This document shows, one piece after another, positions 61,734-64,000 of a stretch of DNA of 64,000 bases (positions within the stretch are counted from its first letter, which is position 1; every line of letters starts with the position of its first letter). The translations under genes and the position numbers were made by a program. This DNA is from Cubamyces lactineus. Taxonomy: Eukaryota > Basidiomycota > Agaricomycetes > Polyporales > Polyporaceae. The DNA lies in the NCBI GenBank assembly GCA_022376465.1, contig JACDTU010000017.1:682001-746000 (forward strand), written 5' to 3'. The notes beneath the pieces were generated by a model that saw only the letters and a program-made list of their open reading frames with translations, was not told the DNA's origin and made no database searches.

Positions 61734-62227
61734 GCGTCACTACCGCTACTACGGAAGATACTGGCGGACTCGCTGCACACTCACTCATCTTCATCGGTAT
61801 CGGCGTTGCGCTCTTCGTACTGCTCAGTGTGGCGGCTGTGGCGTCCCGCTACGGGCTGTGTGGACGCGACCTACCTAATCGTGGCGAATATCTTCCTCTC
61901 TCGTTAGACGCTACTCACGAATCAAGCATCGGGCACCGCACAGGACAAGGTTCACCAGCGGCCCGACCGCGGTCGGATTTCGTTGCCGCTCATGTCCACG
62001 AGTCCCTCCTCGGCCACCCGCTCGTCATTGCACCCGCGTCTGGGCACTGCTCTAGTGGTGCCATCCCGGCGTCTTCGCCTTACGAAACTGTTGAGGACGA
62101 GGAAGACGAACTCGCGCATCTTCCCGCCGTCTTCAATGTGCCGTTACCGTCGGGTGGTATGAGAGTCGAAGCGGCTTGGAAAAAAGATATATCAGAGGAA
62201 GCTCCGCCTCCGTACAGGCCGCGATGA
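61734..62227 (+). CDS. P9: short family member ending in PPPY (5' exons unresolved)
   Basis: The supported exon begins after the acceptor TTTCAG in phase 1, as in the family, with VTTATTEDTGGLAAHS and a helix LIFIGIGVALFVLLSVAAVA. There is almost no mucin stalk. The cytoplasmic tail is about 110 residues, acidic near its end (VEDEEDELAHLP), and finishes EEAPPPYRPR. The PPPY motif groups it with P6 and suggests binding to WW-domain proteins. GWHPSRMVRPP and GMAL are absent. Signal and ectodomain exons should lie upstream but are not resolved. Confidence 0.55.
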
Positions 62228-62243
62228 TGTGTACGATGTTCCA

Positions 62244-63146
62244 TCTCACCATCTTGTCAATGCAGCTCCTTATGTCACATTCGCACCCGCGAGCGCCTGG
62301 ACTGTCAGTATGTACGATAGAAGTAGACGTCCAGCTCCGAGTTCCTCAAGATCCATACAGTTGGCCGAGCATAGAGACGGATGGGCCACAACAATTGTCG
62401 CAACTCATCAGGTTCGTGTTCGTCACTGAGTCAACGTTCTATTCCGGCTTAGGTGGTAGCATACAGCATGGTTCGATTCTTGCTACAACGTCTTCAGCGG
62501 CTGCTGTAGGTATGCCGAGCCCATCACCGAGCATTCTGAGAAGGATGATCGTTGCTGTGCTTTGCAGTACCACCCAAGCTCCTATCTTCGTTCGACGGGA
62601 TCCTGTAAGCCAATCCAGTGGTCTAGACTCTGGAGTATTGACATCCGGCTACGCTGAGGTGCCACACCCGGACCCGGGTACGGCCCAACCCGCCAACTAA
62701 CTCAGAATCTGGGAGAAACTCCAATCACCATCGACTGCTTCGCGCCGCCATCTGACGCCCATGATCGCTTCGCAGATGCAAAGTCAGTTCTCTCAGAGTT
62801 CGCAGCATACTACCTGGCACTCGCTGACTTCGCTTTCTCACATCCTCCGTGGTATGCCATTGAAGCGGTATCTGCCACACCGTCTGCCGAACTTTGGAAA
62901 ACAGCTCGTGGAGCCCGGAAGGCGCCTAGCCTAGTACTACGACCGCGCGTCTTTTGTATGACGAAGTTCTACAGAATACGGAGGCATCACAGTCCCTGAC
63001 GAGCTAACGGTTTCAGACTAGTCAAGCGTCTCAGGTTGTCGCTCAAGCGAAATTGTACGTCCTCCGCTGCGGTTAGGTAGCGCGAGTCACGTGCGCGAGG
63101 ACGACGTCGCGTCGTTCAGGCTTAGGCTGGCAGACCATAGGGTCCT
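62244..63146 (+). pseudogene. P10: decayed relic of the membrane protein family
   Basis: Near the right end, the plus strand reads TVPDELTVSD, a stop, then SGCRSSEIVRPPLRLGSASH and VREDDVASFRLRLADHR. This aligns with TVSEELTMSE...SGWHPSRMVRSAPRLDSVSH and HEDDTASMSLEL in P8. Upstream sequence is open in pieces only, and no transmembrane segment survives in frame. It is the last unit of the P7-P10 array. Confidence 0.65.
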
Positions 63147-63278
63147 CTGACAGCCCATGCGCGTGAGGATCATCTTGGCCTCATACCCACCTGCACGTAC
63201 AGGAACGCGGAATGCATCTCGCACTATTAAGTACACTCTCGATATTGAGTCTGTACATGCTAAAGCCCGACAGCAACG

Positions 63279-64000
63279 TCAAGCAGCAGGCTCTCGCAGC
63301 TTCGCCTGGATGCTTCTGTACGTGTCGACCGCGGTCTCTCCGAGGCTTCGGAACGGCTTGAGCTGGAGAAGGCTAATCGTCTTGGACGAGTCGACGAACG
63401 CGCCTGGGAACGCAAAGGGGGGCGCGTCTGGGTTCCCGCGCACCACGCCTTCGAGGTCTGGGGCCACCTTGTGAACTGCGTCGTCTGTATGTGTGAAGTG
63501 CCCACTCGTCAACCTCTTTCCCTTACTCGAACGAGCGAAAGGTATCGGGACACGTACAGAGGTTCTGGTACGTGTACGCGCCCGCGTCGAGGAGGAGGCG
63601 CTCACCGCCGGCCTCCTCGACCTTGAGCGCGGCGACGAACGCGTCGGCTACATCGCGCACGTCGATGTATTCGGACGCGTACTCGTTGACCTTGTCGTCG
63701 TCGCGCGGGGTTGTGAGTTGCTGGTACATTACCTTGGAGGAGAGGTTGAGGTCGTCTATGGTCTTCCACTAAATTGCCATCACGGAGGTCAGTCCACAGA
63801 GCCTCTGCTGCTTGGTTCATGGGTGAGGGGTGCATACATCGTGAATGACTGGCTGCGTGGCATGCAGCATGGCGGTGTCAGTATCTTATTCTGTCAGACT
63901 TGTAGGAGCTTGTCATATCACTTACGCCGAAGATCTGCCAAAGAACGAGTCAGTAGATTGTCGAACAGACCTTCTGTTGCACGAGCGGAGTACTCACCCA
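63279..64000 (-). CDS. NAD(P)-dependent epimerase/dihydroflavonol-reductase-like protein (3' part)
   Basis: The window ends inside this minus-strand gene. Visible exons include a segment reading YQQLTTPRDDDKVNEYASEY, then IDVRDVADAFVAALKVEEAG and LLDAGAYTYQNLY, typical of the C-terminal half of extended short-chain dehydrogenases. The last exon (63486-63279) gives KVAPDLEGVVRGNP, SSKTISLLQLKPFRSLGET and VDTYRSIQAKLREPAA. The NAD-binding N-terminus (GxxGxxG, YxxxK) is beyond the window or in the poorly resolved stretch 63790-64000. Substrate unknown. Confidence 0.75.

Noticed and set aside
1..64000. CRISPR arrays, bacterial operons, phage or plasmid features
   Set aside because: Sequence is intron-rich eukaryotic DNA; no regularly spaced short repeats or bacterial gene order seen.

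Overview
The window is nuclear DNA of a basidiomycete fungus, most likely an Agaricomycete. Genes are cut by many introns of about 50-70 nt with GT...AG borders, and homologues are of typical mushroom-forming-fungus type: a Plavaka DNA transposase, F-box/LRR proteins, a flavin-containing monooxygenase, a RhoGAP protein and a GPI-anchored low-complexity protein.

Layout. 1-7409 is the right-hand part of a Plavaka element (copy 1; its left end lies before the window). 9.5-16.1 kb holds three minus-strand genes of a family of single-pass membrane proteins (called here P1-P3). 17.3-18.9 kb is an F-box/LRR gene and 19.4-20.9 kb a decayed monooxygenase. 21026-31574 is a complete second Plavaka element (copy 2, 10,549 bp). 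It has terminal inverted repeats starting TGTCGGAAA and a TA on both sides, and is nearly identical to copy 1 where they overlap. 32.7-39.2 kb holds P4-P6 on the minus strand. 41.1-44.2 kb is an intact monooxygenase, 45.5-46.2 kb a GPI-anchored protein, 46.6-48.2 kb a second F-box/LRR gene, and 49.2-49.8 kb an F-box pseudogene. 51.4-54.3 kb is a RhoGAP gene. 55.6-63.1 kb holds P7, P8, P9 and a decayed P10 on the plus strand, with a decayed copy of the RhoGAP 3' end between P7 and P8. The window ends inside an NAD-dependent epimerase/reductase gene.

The most interesting content is the P family: at least nine genes and one relic. Each well-resolved member has, in order, a signal peptide (clear in P2, P4, P5, P7), a small cysteine-rich ectodomain split over two exons, a long Ser/Thr/Pro stalk, one transmembrane helix with a basic stop-transfer segment, and a cytoplasmic tail. 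The tail carries short conserved motifs (PLLR-x-S/T-T, TPWEAP, SW-x-SD, GWHPSRMVRPP). A tiny last exon encodes a conserved C-terminus of the type ESGETGMAL. Intron phases (2, 1, 1) are the same in all of them, and predicted exon lengths sum to whole codons in P3-P8. P6 and P9 end instead in PPPY. I do not recognise the family; the design suggests surface sensors or recognition receptors evolving by tandem duplication.

The Plavaka elements carry, besides a 14-exon transposase with one in-frame stop, an intact unknown 648-residue protein and a degraded captured host gene for an FHA-domain, tail-anchored protein (VPS64/FAR10/SLMAP-like).
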